NCBI RefSeq assembly: GCF_004345705.1
Contig: NZ_SLWV01000005.1
Coordinates: 101,892-165,891, forward strand
Direction of reading: 5' to 3'
Length of the DNA stretch: 64,000 bases
From: Marinisporobacter balticus
GTDB lineage: Bacteria > Bacillota > Clostridia > Peptostreptococcales > Thermotaleaceae
Made by a program: the position numbers and the translations under genes. Below, piece after piece: positions 42,716 through 51,016 of the stretch (the first letter of the stretch is position 1; each line of letters opens with the position of its first letter). The notes under the pieces were generated by a model that had not been told where the DNA came from, did not search any database, and saw only the letters and a program-made list of their open reading frames with translations.

Positions 42716-44056
42716 ATGCGTACACATCTGTCCGAAATATGGCAAAAATCATTAGATTTAATCAAAACTGAACTAACAGAAGTTAGCTATAATACTTGGC
42801 TTAAACCTATAGAACCCTTATCTATAAACGGAAAAACGATCGTTTTAGCTGTTGCCAATGATTTTTCAAAGGGAATCTTAGAAGCAAGATATGCAACACT
42901 CATTATTAATGCTATCAAACAAATCACTTCTGAAGAATTTAAATTAGTATTTACGGTCCCTGGCAGTGAAACCTATTTAAAAGCTTCTCGAGCTCCCTCT
43001 AATAATGAAAATAATAAAGATTCATTTGATGCACTAAACCTAAATCCTAAATATGTTTTTGACACTTTTGTAATCGGCAATAGTAATCGCTTTGCACACG
43101 CAGCATCCCTTGCAGTTGCTGAATCACCTGCAAAAGCATACAATCCTTTGTTTATATATGGAGGTGTTGGATTAGGCAAAACCCATCTAATGCATGCAAT
43201 TGGACATTTTATACTCGGTCAAAATCCAAATTCAAAAGTTGTATATGTTTCCTCAGAAAAATTTACAAATGAATTAATTAATTCTATTCGAGATGATAAA
43301 AATGTAGAGTTTCGAAATAAATATAGAAATGTAGATGTACTACTAGTAGACGATATTCAATTTATTGCTGGTAAAGAACGAACGCAAGAAGAATTTTTTC
43401 ATACCTTCAATGCACTTCATGAATCAAATAAGCAAATTATTATCTCTAGTGACAGGCCTCCAAAAGAAATTCCTACACTAGAAGATCGTCTACGTTCTAG
43501 ATTCGAATGGGGACTCATTACAGATATTCAAGCACCCGATCTAGAAACAAGAATTGCTATTCTTCGTAAAAAAGCGGAAATTGAAGGGATCGATGTTCCC
43601 AACGAAGTCATGCATCATATTGCAAAGAAAATTCAATCCAATATTCGAGAATTAGAAGGTGCCTTAATACGAATTGTTGCCTATTCTTCCCTTACGAATA
43701 AAGACGTAACAATAGACTTAGCAAGCGAAGCTTTAAAAGATATCTTTGCTTCTAGTAAGCCAAAACAAATTACGGTATCTCTTATTAAGGAAGTCGTATC
43801 CGAACACTTTTGTATTAAAATAGATGATTTTAATTCAAAACGTAGACCACGATCCATTGCTTTTCCAAGACAAATTGCCATGTATTTGTGTAGAGAACTT
43901 ACAGATTTATCTCTACCTAAAATTGGGGATGAATTTGGAGGAAGGGATCATACTACAGTAATTCATGCATATGAAAAAATTTCAAAAGATATTGTTTCAA
44001 ATTCAGATATAAAAACAAAAATAGAAAATGCAATTAAAGATATTAGGGGTAAATAA
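42716..44056 (+). CDS. dnaA: Chromosomal replication initiator DnaA (446 aa)
   Basis: The order is domain I (LSEIWQKSLDLIKTELTEVS), a short linker, and the AAA+ domain with Walker A GGVGLGKTHL (about residue 148), Walker B VLLVDDIQFIAGKERTQEEF and sensor residues SSDRPPKE. Domain IV ends the protein with the box-binding signature GGRDHTTVIHAYEKI (about 408). The start at 42716 follows AAGGAGG; the frame is open further upstream without a site. DnaA boxes on both flanks suggest self-regulation. Confidence 0.98.
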   Translation: MRTHLSEIWQKSLDLIKTELTEVSYNTWLKPIEPLSINGKTIVLAVANDFSKGILEARYATLIINAIKQITSEEFKLVFTVPGSETYLKASRAPSNNENNKDSFDALNLNPKYVFDTFVIGNSNRFAHAASLAVAESPAKAYNPLFIYGGVGLGKTHLMHAIGHFILGQNPNSKVVYVSSEKFTNELINSIRDDKNVEFRNKYRNVDVLLVDDIQFIAGKERTQEEFFHTFNALHESNKQIIISSDRPPKEIPTLEDRLRSRFEWGLITDIQAPDLETRIAILRKKAEIEGIDVPNEVMHHIAKKIQSNIRELEGALIRIVAYSSLTNKDVTIDLASEALKDIFASSKPKQITVSLIKEVVSEHFCIKIDDFNSKRRPRSIAFPRQIAMYLCRELTDLSLPKIGDEFGGRDHTTVIHAYEKISKDIVSNSDIKTKIENAIKDIRGK

Positions 44057-44127
44057 TGAACATACCTTTGTGTGTATCATCTTAATAATATGTTTGTAAC
44101 TCTCAGATGATGAATTTTGTTTGAATA

Positions 44128-44288
44128 TGTGGATAAGTATCTACTAGATACCCACATCTTATTATTCTCTATAGTCAGATAAATTTCAACAGTTTTAGGG
44201 CTTATCCACAAATTCACAGGCCCTATTACTATTACTACTAAAAATTTATATTATTTATGTGTTATTATATAAAAGGAGGTTATCCACA
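44128..44288. promoter_or_regulatory. DnaA boxes between dnaA and dnaN
   Basis: Three perfect DnaA boxes occur: TGTGGATAA at 44128-44136, TTATCCACA at 44202-44210, and TTATCCACA at 44280-44288. The last lies between the AAAGGAGG site and the ATG of dnaN. In Bacillus this gap contains the unwinding element, so this is probably the second half of oriC. Confidence 0.88.
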
Positions 44289-44289
44289 A

Positions 44290-45393
44290 ATGAAACTTAT
44301 TTGCAATCAAAGAGTATTTTCTGCATGTATAAATACTGTTCAAAAAGCGGTATCATCCAAAACAACTTTACCTATACTAAAAGGTATTTTAATAGCAACC
44401 TATGGACAACAATTAAAGTTAGTGGGTACAGATTTAGAAATTGGGATAGAAAATTATATAGATGCAGAAATACTATCCCCAGGTGCTGTTGTTTTATCTT
44501 CAAGAATATTAGGAGATATCATTAGGAAATTACCTGATGCCGATATCGAAATCGAAGTAGATGACAATAATACAACAACAATTAGATGTGAAAATTCAGA
44601 GTTTACATTGGTAGGGCAACCTGCCATTGAATTTCCAGAACTATCAAGAGTTGAAGAGGAAGAAGGTTATAGGCTTCCACAGGACCTTTTCAAAAACATG
44701 ATCAAACAAACTGTATTTGCTACAGCAGTAGATGAAACAAGACCGATCCTTACAGGGGTATTAATGGAATTACAAGAAGAATCTATAAATATGGTTGCGT
44801 TAGATGGTTATAGATTAGCTTTAAGACAGGCAAATACAAGAAATAGTCACAATAATAAAGCAGTTATTCCTTCAAAAACATTAAATGAAATCAATAGAAT
44901 ATTATTAGAAGAAGAAAATACAGATGTTGAAATTTTCTTTACGGACAGACATGTTTTATTTAATATGAATAAAATAAGAGTGATCTCAAGATTATTAGAA
45001 GGAGATTTTATAAATTATAAACAAATCATCCCCAAAGAATATAAAGTACGGGCAAAGGTGAACACAAAAAAATTATTAAATAGTATGGAAAGAGCTTCAT
45101 TGCTTGCAAAAGAAGGAAAAAACAATTTAGTGAAATTTTCTATAAGAGATGAAATAATGAATATTACCTCCAACGCAGAAATAGGAAAAGTATTTGAATC
45201 TGTTTCTATAGAGTTAGAAGGAGAAGATATTGATATTGGTTTTAACTCGAAATATTTTCTAGAGGCATTAAAGATTATAGATAGTGAAGAAATTTATTTA
45301 GAATTTACAACCAGTGTTAGCCCTTGTATTGTAAAACCGGTAGATCATAGTAATTATACATATCTTATATTACCCGTTAGACTTGTAGGATAA
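44290..45393 (+). CDS. dnaN: DNA polymerase III beta subunit (367 aa)
   Basis: The sliding clamp shows three similar domains. Recognisable blocks are TLPILKGILIATYGQQLKLV, FATAVDETRPILTGVLMELQ and MVALDGYRLALRQ. The C-terminus TYLILPVRLVG matches the conserved end of the family. The start at 44290 follows AAAGGAGG with a DnaA box inside the spacer. Length is normal. It is the second gene of the dnaA-dnaN-yaaA series and ends at a terminator. Confidence 0.98.
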   Translation: MKLICNQRVFSACINTVQKAVSSKTTLPILKGILIATYGQQLKLVGTDLEIGIENYIDAEILSPGAVVLSSRILGDIIRKLPDADIEIEVDDNNTTTIRCENSEFTLVGQPAIEFPELSRVEEEEGYRLPQDLFKNMIKQTVFATAVDETRPILTGVLMELQEESINMVALDGYRLALRQANTRNSHNNKAVIPSKTLNEINRILLEEENTDVEIFFTDRHVLFNMNKIRVISRLLEGDFINYKQIIPKEYKVRAKVNTKKLLNSMERASLLAKEGKNNLVKFSIRDEIMNITSNAEIGKVFESVSIELEGEDIDIGFNSKYFLEALKIIDSEEIYLEFTTSVSPCIVKPVDHSNYTYLILPVRLVG

Positions 45394-45396
45394 CAT

Positions 45397-45430
45397 AAAG
45401 GAGTGCTCGAATTTAAGAGCACTCCTTTTT
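45397..45430 (+). terminator. Terminator after dnaN
   Basis: A 12-bp perfect stem (AAAGGAGTGCTC with GAGCACTCCTTT) is followed by T residues. It lies 3 bases after the dnaN stop. Confidence 0.9.
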
Positions 45431-45453
45431 AAAAATATCTAGGAGGTTAAGGC

Positions 45454-45720
45454 ATGAAAAATAAAGAAAGATGGAGTAGATGGCGTACATATGGAAAAAG
45501 AAAATTTGTATTTTTCTATGCTTTATTTTGGGCTACCATTGTTTGTAGCCTTGGAATATGGATCAATGGATTTTTATTTCATGATTTCGATTTTGAACTT
45601 TCTATAATAAATATAGCTACTGAATTTTTAGCAAGATTTCCTTTTTTCTTTATAGGAGGAATAATTGTGGCTTTCAGTGTTTGGAAAGGAAATGAGAAAA
45701 AATACCAAAAGTATATTTAA
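45454..45720 (+). CDS. Small membrane protein of unknown function (88 aa)
   Basis: Two hydrophobic segments (about residues 18-40 and 56-78) follow a basic N-terminus (KNKERWSRWRTYGKRKF). A TAGGAGG site lies seven bases before the ATG. The gene sits between dnaN and the S4-domain gene. I do not recognise the family. A basic start and two helices with short ends suggest an inner membrane protein with both ends in the cytoplasm. Confidence 0.75.
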   Translation: MKNKERWSRWRTYGKRKFVFFYALFWATIVCSLGIWINGFLFHDFDFELSIINIATEFLARFPFFFIGGIIVAFSVWKGNEKKYQKYI

Positions 45721-45759
45721 TGATAATATCCATAAAATAAAAAAAGGAGTGGATGATTT

Positions 45760-45972
45760 ATGCAAGAATTAAAAATTGAAGGAGAATATATACAATTAGA
45801 CAAAGCACTTAAACTTGGAGAAATTGCACAAACAGGTGGACATGCTAAAATCCTTATACTAGAAGGCGAGGTAAAAGTGAATGGAGAGGTTGAATTAAGA
45901 CGAGGAAAGAAATTAAGAGATGGAGATATTGTAGAGATAGACGGAGAGAAAATAATGATAAAGGGGATTTAA
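45760..45972 (+). CDS. yaaA: S4-domain RNA-binding protein YaaA (70 aa)
   Basis: The protein is one S4 domain: YIQLDKALKLGEIAQTGGHA, then AKILILEGEVKVNGEVELRR and GDIVEIDGEKIMI. This is the YaaA/RlbA-type protein usually placed between dnaN and recF in Firmicutes, sometimes linked to ribosome assembly. Here it has lost its direct recF neighbour: the next gene on the strand is ppnP, and recF begins 3.8 kb later. Confidence 0.92.
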   Translation: MQELKIEGEYIQLDKALKLGEIAQTGGHAKILILEGEVKVNGEVELRRGKKLRDGDIVEIDGEKIMIKGI

Positions 45973-46066
45973 ATTTTTGTTTTAATCAGAAGAGCAGCAT
46001 AAATATCATACTGAAACGAACAGAAAACCCCTTAGACGGCTTTTTTATAGCTATAGCATAAAGAAG

Positions 46067-46134
46067 CATGTCTAATATTTTTCATGTCTAAAAACAGCTC
46101 AAGGGAAGTCAAAAAACATTTTCTAGCATGTCTA
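46067..46134. repeat. Triple CATGTCTA motif upstream of ppnP
   Basis: The octamer CATGTCTA occurs at 46067-46074, 46083-46090 and 46127-46134. The middle copy extends to ATGTCTAAAAACAG (46084-46097), which recurs at 49713-49726 before recF. These may be regulator sites or insertion scars. Confidence 0.45.
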
Positions 46135-46184
46135 TAAAATATATTGTATGATTAAAATAAAATAATCATAAAGGGGAGATTTTC

Positions 46185-46466
46185 ATGTTTAAAGTAAATG
46201 AATATTTTGATGGGAAAGTAAAATCTATGATCTTTAACCCAAGTGAAGGTCCTGCTACTATCGGGGTAATGGCAGTTGGTGAATATGAATTTGGTACATC
46301 TACTAAAGAAATTATGACAGTTACAAATGGGAAAATGTCTGTAAAACTTCCTGGAGAAAATGAATGGAAAGAATTTAAGCAAAATGAAACATTTATTGTA
46401 GAAGCAAATCAAAAATTTCAAGTAACTGTTCTAGAAGAAACATCATATCTGTGCTTATATAAATAA
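46185..46466 (+). CDS. ppnP: Pyrimidine/purine nucleoside phosphorylase PpnP (93 aa)
   Basis: This small cupin matches the PpnP/YaiE (DUF1255) family: VNEYFDGKVKSMIFNPSEGP, then TIGVMAVGEYEFGTSTKEIM and a C-terminal FQVTVLEETSYLCLYK. The family cleaves nucleosides with phosphate. Length (93) is normal. It has a strong AAGGGGAG site and its own promoter region with the CATGTCTA repeats. It lies in the block that separates yaaA from recF. Confidence 0.9.
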   Translation: MFKVNEYFDGKVKSMIFNPSEGPATIGVMAVGEYEFGTSTKEIMTVTNGKMSVKLPGENEWKEFKQNETFIVEANQKFQVTVLEETSYLCLYK

Positions 46467-46538
46467 TAAGGAAATGTGATTCTTAAGGATCACATTTTTA
46501 TTGAAGAGGCATATAATAATAGTGAAATAAAGAATAAT

Positions 46539-46683
46539 AAAGGGGAGTAGTTCACAAAACATCTGCTTTGTCCACTGGCTGCAACATACTGGTGAAAATA
46601 CCCGCTTCAGTGCAAGTTTTATCTTGGAACGAGACCTTTATTTTAAGAGCACAAATATTTTGATGCTCTTAAAATAAAGGTCT
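46539..46683 (+). ncRNA. yybP-ykoY manganese riboswitch with terminator
   Basis: The 5' strand AAAGGGGAGTAG (46539-46550) and the 3' strand ACGAGACCTTT (46629-46639) are the diagnostic P1/loop sequences of the yybP-ykoY class, which binds Mn2+. A perfect 20-bp hairpin (46632-46651 with 46664-46683) followed by TATTTATTTT overlaps the 3' strand of P1. Ligand binding would thus prevent terminator formation and switch expression on. A -10 (TATAAT) is at 46512-46517. The controlled gene is the 55-residue ORF at 46721. Confidence 0.88.
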
Positions 46684-46720
46684 TATTTATTTTCAATAAA
46701 TAAGTAAAAGGAGGAATAGT

Positions 46721-46888
46721 ATGTTATCGCCACCATCTGTTGTAAAAGCTTTAAGAAAACTTAATCAGAATATATATATAGAATATAAACGATATGAAGG
46801 GGTTTATTTAACAGAAGCTATAGAAAAATTTTTGGATTTCTATAAAAATAGGGAAGATACGCATTGGAGTGAAGCAATTGATCAATAA
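46721..46888 (+). CDS. Orphan 55-aa protein under manganese riboswitch control
   Basis: The ORF begins MLSPPSVVKALRKLNQNIYI and ends HWSEAIDQ; it follows AAAAGGAGG by eight bases. The charged middle (EYKRYEGVYLTEAIEKFLDF) would be helical. There is no membrane segment, so it is not a metal exporter of the kinds usually controlled by this riboswitch (YybP/TerC, GDT1, P-type ATPases). It is convergent with feoB; a weak hairpin at 46893-46912 lies between. The family is not recognised. Confidence 0.75.
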   Translation: MLSPPSVVKALRKLNQNIYIEYKRYEGVYLTEAIEKFLDFYKNREDTHWSEAIDQ

Positions 46889-46922
46889 AAAAAAACACGA
46901 AAAAGTGTGTTTCTTTCTATTT

Positions 46923-48317
46923 CTATCTTATAATATGAACCAATTGTGTTATAAAAAAACATGTAATGAAAGCAATCAGTGTAGGCATGATTGCAGCAAA
47001 CAAGGTCCATTTTGAACTGCCACACTCTTTTTTTATGGTCCAAAGCGTAGTAGCACAAGGAAAGTGAAGTAATGAAAAGATCATTACATTTAAAGCAGTC
47101 AACCAAGTCCATCCATTGGCTATAAACAAATCACCCATTGCTTGAAGACTATCTAACTCTAGCATAGCTCCTTCTGACATATAACTCATAATTAAAATAG
47201 GCAATACAATTTCATTTGCAGGAAGGCCAAGGATAAAAGCCATTAAAATAAAACCATCCATACCAATAAGATGCGCCAAAGGTTGTAGGAATGCTGCCAT
47301 ATGGGATAATATGCTTAGGTCTTCAATAAATACATTGGCTAAAATCCAAGTAATAAGACCTGCTGGCGCTGCTACAACGATGGCACGACCTAACACGAAA
47401 ATCGTTCGATCTATCAAAGAATGATATAGGATTTTCAAAAATTGTGGTTTTCTATAGGGGGGTAATTCTAATGTAAAAGAAGATGGAACCCCTTTTAATA
47501 ATGTTTTTGAAAGCCCCCAAGAAATGATTAATGTCATGAAAATACCTAATAATACGAGTGTACATACGAAAAAGGACGCAATGATTGTACTGTAATGACT
47601 CGCTACGGCACCACCCACAAAAACAGTGGATATAGCGATTAATGTAGGGAAACGACCGTTGCAGGGAACGAAATTATTGGTTAACATGGCAATAAGTCTT
47701 TCCCTTGGTGAATCAATAATTCTACAAGCAATAATTCCTGCTGCATTACATCCAAAACCCATGCTCATTGTAAGAGACTGCTTTCCATGAGCACCTGCTT
47801 TTTTAAACAATTTATCAAGATTAAAAGCAACGCGAGGGAGATACCCTAAATCTTCTAATAGTGTAAACAATGGAAAAAATATAGCCATAGGAGGCAACAT
47901 AACAGAAATGACCCATCCCAAGGTTCGATACATACCGAGTATAAGGATGCCATGGAGCCACTGTGGCGTGTTTACTGACATAAAAAGGGTAGTAAGTTTT
48001 GATTCTATACCAAACAAGAAATCAGCTAACATAGAAGATGGTACATTGGCACCTGTTACTGTAATCCAAAATACAAGACCTAACAAAAAAAACATAATGG
48101 GATAGCCTGTAAATTTTGAAGTCAATATGTCATCTAATTTATGATCCCAATCATATTTTTTTGTATGACTTTTTGTAACGACTTTTTCTGCAATCGCTTC
48201 TGCTTGTGTATAAATGCTTTTGACCATACTATCTCTAAATTTACATTGATTTTCATTAGAGATTTCATTTTGAATATCAACGAGTATTTCATAGGGGTTT
48301 GAAGTTTGACTACTCAT
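46923..48317 (-). CDS. Ferrous iron transporter, FeoB membrane part (464 aa)
   Basis: The protein corresponds to the C-terminal membrane domain of FeoB: ILTSKFTGYPIMFFLLGLVF, then PPMAIFFPLFTLLEDLGYLP and the two Gate segments (GFGCNAAGIIACRIIDSPRE; LIGMDGFILMAFILGLPANE). The GTPase domain is in the preceding gene, which overlaps by 8 bases. FeoB is usually one protein; split versions occur in some clostridia. The first 80 residues are helical and soluble, probably to dock with the G protein. Confidence 0.9.
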   Translation of the reverse strand: MSSQTSNPYEILVDIQNEISNENQCKFRDSMVKSIYTQAEAIAEKVVTKSHTKKYDWDHKLDDILTSKFTGYPIMFFLLGLVFWITVTGANVPSSMLADFLFGIESKLTTLFMSVNTPQWLHGILILGMYRTLGWVISVMLPPMAIFFPLFTLLEDLGYLPRVAFNLDKLFKKAGAHGKQSLTMSMGFGCNAAGIIACRIIDSPRERLIAMLTNNFVPCNGRFPTLIAISTVFVGGAVASHYSTIIASFFVCTLVLLGIFMTLIISWGLSKTLLKGVPSSFTLELPPYRKPQFLKILYHSLIDRTIFVLGRAIVVAAPAGLITWILANVFIEDLSILSHMAAFLQPLAHLIGMDGFILMAFILGLPANEIVLPILIMSYMSEGAMLELDSLQAMGDLFIANGWTWLTALNVMIFSLLHFPCATTLWTIKKECGSSKWTLFAAIMPTLIAFITCFFITQLVHIIR

Positions 48318-49101
48318 AAAAACAAGCCACCTCCGTATCCTTATTTGAGTATATTTCAGTATATAAAAACTGATGTATAGAATCTAATAGGGTTTGATCT
48401 CCCTCCAGTAGTCTTAAGGCAACCCACCTAGGATTTAGTGTATTTCCGAATATATTTTCTAACTTAGGAACAAGTCCTTTAATTTCTTCTTCAATATCTT
48501 TTGAATAGTTAATGTTTTTAGGAGAAGTTATTTTTAATCCTAATGAAATATCATGCACTTCATCCATTAAGTTAGTAAGTCCTTCACCAGATCTAGCAGT
48601 AGTACCTACTACAGGAATACCTAAGCTTTTTTGTAAAGTATCAAGATCTACAGATATGCCTTTTCGCCTAGCTTCATCCATTAAATTTACACAGAGTACT
48701 ACATGATCTGTCAATTCCATAACTTGTAGCACTAAATTTAAATTTCTTTCAAGACAGGTTGCATCTACAACCACAACTGTAGCATTTGGTTTTCCAAAAC
48801 AAATAAAGTCCCTAGCTACTTGTTCTTCAACAGAATTAGCTAAAAGAGAATAGGTTCCTGGTAAATCTACTAACATAAATTCTTTATCTTTATGGGTATA
48901 ATGTCCACGTGCATTTGTTACTGTTTTTCCAGGCCAATTACCTGTATGCTGTTTTAATCCTGTTAATGCATTAAATACAGTACTTTTCCCTACATTGGGA
49001 TTGCCTGCTAAGGCGATTACGAATGCTTCATGATTGCCTAATTTTATATTAAATTTATCATTTAATAAAGCTTTTCCACATGATTGACACGTTAGTCCCA
49101 T
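48310..49101 (-). CDS. FeoB GTPase part with N-terminal Cys pair (263 aa)
   Basis: The G domain shows G1 ALAGNPNVGKSTVFNALTG, G2 GKTVTNARG, G3 VDLPGTYSLLANSVEEQVAR and G4 CVNLMDE. The N-terminus has a CQSCGK pair not found in classic FeoB, possibly half of a zinc or Fe-S site. A helical part after residue 180 matches the guanine dissociation inhibitor region of FeoB. It lies between feoA (25-base gap) and the membrane part (8-base overlap). Confidence 0.9.
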   Translation of the reverse strand: MGLTCQSCGKALLNDKFNIKLGNHEAFVIALAGNPNVGKSTVFNALTGLKQHTGNWPGKTVTNARGHYTHKDKEFMLVDLPGTYSLLANSVEEQVARDFICFGKPNATVVVVDATCLERNLNLVLQVMELTDHVVLCVNLMDEARRKGISVDLDTLQKSLGIPVVGTTARSGEGLTNLMDEVHDISLGLKITSPKNINYSKDIEEEIKGLVPKLENIFGNTLNPRWVALRLLEGDQTLLDSIHQFLYTEIYSNKDTEVACFYE

Positions 49102-49126
49102 GGATCCATTCCTCCTTGCTATGATT

Positions 49127-49381
49127 CTAAATTGGATTTACTAAAATTTGAGAGGATTCTTCTTTTCTTAAGGCAATGGTAGCCCCCCTTATGTTGTAGG
49201 CAATAGGGTCTCCTAAAGGACTTTTTCTTAGAACATTTATAATGGTTCCTGGAACAATTCCTAAATCTAACATTCTCCTTCTAGACAAACCAGTGGTCTT
49301 TAAATCTAAAACTTGTACAGTGGTTCCTACAGTAATGTTAGAAAGAGGAATAGGGTCTTGTGATAGTGTACTATTTTTCAT
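49127..49381 (-). CDS. feoA: Ferrous iron transport protein FeoA (84 aa)
   Basis: FeoA is an SH3-like cytoplasmic protein that helps FeoB. The segment ILRKSPLGDPIAYNIRGATI and TGLSRRRMLDLGIVPGTII match the family. It starts behind AAAGGAGGG and is the first gene of a three-gene feo operon. The gap upstream holds palindromes that could be bound by a DtxR-type metal regulator. Confidence 0.92.
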   Translation of the reverse strand: MKNSTLSQDPIPLSNITVGTTVQVLDLKTTGLSRRRMLDLGIVPGTIINVLRKSPLGDPIAYNIRGATIALRKEESSQILVNPI

Positions 49382-49402
49382 AGTTTCCCTCCTTTAAAGG
49401 CA

Positions 49403-49457
49403 TTAGCTGAGCCTAAGAAAATATTAAAGTGCTTTTAAATTAGTTTTGGCTAACAAA
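49403..49457 (-). promoter_or_regulatory. Candidate DtxR-like operators before feoA
   Basis: Two partial palindromes resemble the TTAGGTTAGCCTAA family: TTAGCTGAGCCTAA at 49403-49416 and TTTTGGCTAACAAA at 49444-49457. Both lie within 80 bases of the feoA start. This is a weak visual match. Confidence 0.35.
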
Positions 49458-49508
49458 TTGTATAATCTAATATACATAATATGTAAGAAATAATTTTCTG
49501 TTACAAAT

Positions 49509-49620
49509 ATGGAAGCATTCAAATTACTTTAGGGATTTAGGAATCTTTGCTTTTGGCTATGCAGTTACTTATTTTTCATTAGGATATTTGTTTAAAGTAA
49601 AACAAAGCAGGATATTTTAA
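49509..49620 (+). pseudogene. Possible remnant of a small membrane protein gene
   Basis: An ATG at 49509 reads MEAFKLL to a stop, while the adjacent frame continues as RDLGIFAFGYAVTYFSLGYL to TAA at 49620. One frame change would give a 36-residue hydrophobic protein. There is no clear ribosome binding site. The rest of the gap 49382-49816 holds only AT-rich sequence, the candidate operators and the ATGTCTAAAAACAG copy. Confidence 0.3.
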
Positions 49621-49712
49621 ATAAAAGAAGAATTTATAATAGTCAGCCTATAGAAGCTTACTAGATAAAATCTAAATCATATAGATAAAAAATGATCAAC
49701 TAGCTAATTTTT

Positions 49713-49726
49713 ATGTCTAAAAACAG
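49713..49726. repeat. Right copy of 14-bp direct repeat flanking the yaaA-recF insert
   Basis: ATGTCTAAAAACAG is identical to 46084-46097. The two copies bracket the block with ppnP, the riboswitch and feo genes. The upstream T tract is shared as well. Confidence 0.5.
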
Positions 49727-49816
49727 TAATAATACAGTTATATGATATAATAAATTGTTGTTAATGAGATCAATCGAAGACAGGAGACGCTTCGAGCAAA
49801 AGGAGCGGTAGATTTC

Positions 49817-50929
49817 GTGTATTTAGAAAATTTAAAACTAATAAATTTTAGAAACTATAACAATCTTACATTAAATTTTCATGCCAAAATCAATGTATTT
49901 GTTGGCAATAATGCGCAAGGGAAGACAAATATATTAGAATCCATATACTTGACAAGTGCAGGAAAATCTTTTCGAACCACTAAAGATAGAGAATTAATTA
50001 AATTTGATAAAGATCAGGCCTATATAAAAGTAGAAGGAAAAAAAAGATATACAGATATTGTTGTGGCGTTAAAGTTAGATATGAATAAAAAAAAGCAAAT
50101 TAAAGTAAATGGTGTAACTTTAACAAAAAATGCAGAGATTCTCAATAATGTTTATGTGGTGGTTTTTTCACCTGAAGATCTAAAGTTAATTAAAGAAGGG
50201 CCAAGTGAAAGAAGAAAGTTTATAGATAATGAAATATCTCAGATGAAACCTAATTACTTCTATCACTTAACCCAATATAATAAAGTATTAATGCAAAGAA
50301 ATAATCTTTTAAAGAAGATAAATCACCATAGGAAATACATGGATACCCTTCATGTATGGGATGAAAAGCTACTAGAATTAGGAACACGGTTAATAAAGGA
50401 GCGTGAAAAGTTTGTTCAAAGAATCAATCCGCTAAGTAGATTGATTCATAGAAAAATAACAGAGAGCAAAGAAAACCTTGAAGTAAAATATATGACAAAT
50501 ATTGATGTGAAAAATACTTTTGAAGCTACTATGGAAAGCTTTCGATGTAAATTAAAAGAATCTTTAACAATAGATTTACAAAGAGGAAGTACGACTGTTG
50601 GGCCTCATAGAGATGACTTAGGTGTGTTTGTCAATGAAGTGGACATAAGGAGTTTTGGTTCACAAGGGCAGCAAAGAACTTCAGCGCTTTCATTAAAACT
50701 TGCAGAGATTGAATTGATAAAGGGAGAAACTGGTGAGTATCCTATCCTTCTACTAGATGATGTTATGTCAGAATTAGATATTAATCGGCAAAAATTTTTA
50801 ATTAAAGCCTTAAGGGATGTGCAAATATTCATTACTACAACAGAAGTCGATTATTTGAATCAATTGGAACTGAATGAAGAATATGTGTTTTATGTAAAAA
50901 ATGCAGTTGTAAGGAATGCATCTATATAA
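49817..50929 (+). CDS. recF: DNA replication and repair protein RecF (370 aa)
   Basis: RecF loads RecA at gaps. The SMC-like ATPase shows LINFRNYNNLTLNF, Walker A VFVGNNAQGKTNILES (about residue 30), and the end motifs SQGQQRTSALSLKLAEIELI and PILLLDDVMSELD. The start is a GTG at 49817, after AAAAGGAG. Length is typical. It follows the inserted ppnP-feo block rather than yaaA directly. Confidence 0.96.
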   Translation: MYLENLKLINFRNYNNLTLNFHAKINVFVGNNAQGKTNILESIYLTSAGKSFRTTKDRELIKFDKDQAYIKVEGKKRYTDIVVALKLDMNKKKQIKVNGVTLTKNAEILNNVYVVVFSPEDLKLIKEGPSERRKFIDNEISQMKPNYFYHLTQYNKVLMQRNNLLKKINHHRKYMDTLHVWDEKLLELGTRLIKEREKFVQRINPLSRLIHRKITESKENLEVKYMTNIDVKNTFEATMESFRCKLKESLTIDLQRGSTTVGPHRDDLGVFVNEVDIRSFGSQGQQRTSALSLKLAEIELIKGETGEYPILLLDDVMSELDINRQKFLIKALRDVQIFITTTEVDYLNQLELNEEYVFYVKNAVVRNASI

Positions 50930-51016
50930 AATTTTTTTATCAAATAAAGTTTGACTTTTATATTTTTCTATAAAAGGATATAATGGAATGTGGAGTAATT
51001 TTAAGGAGGTTTTTAA

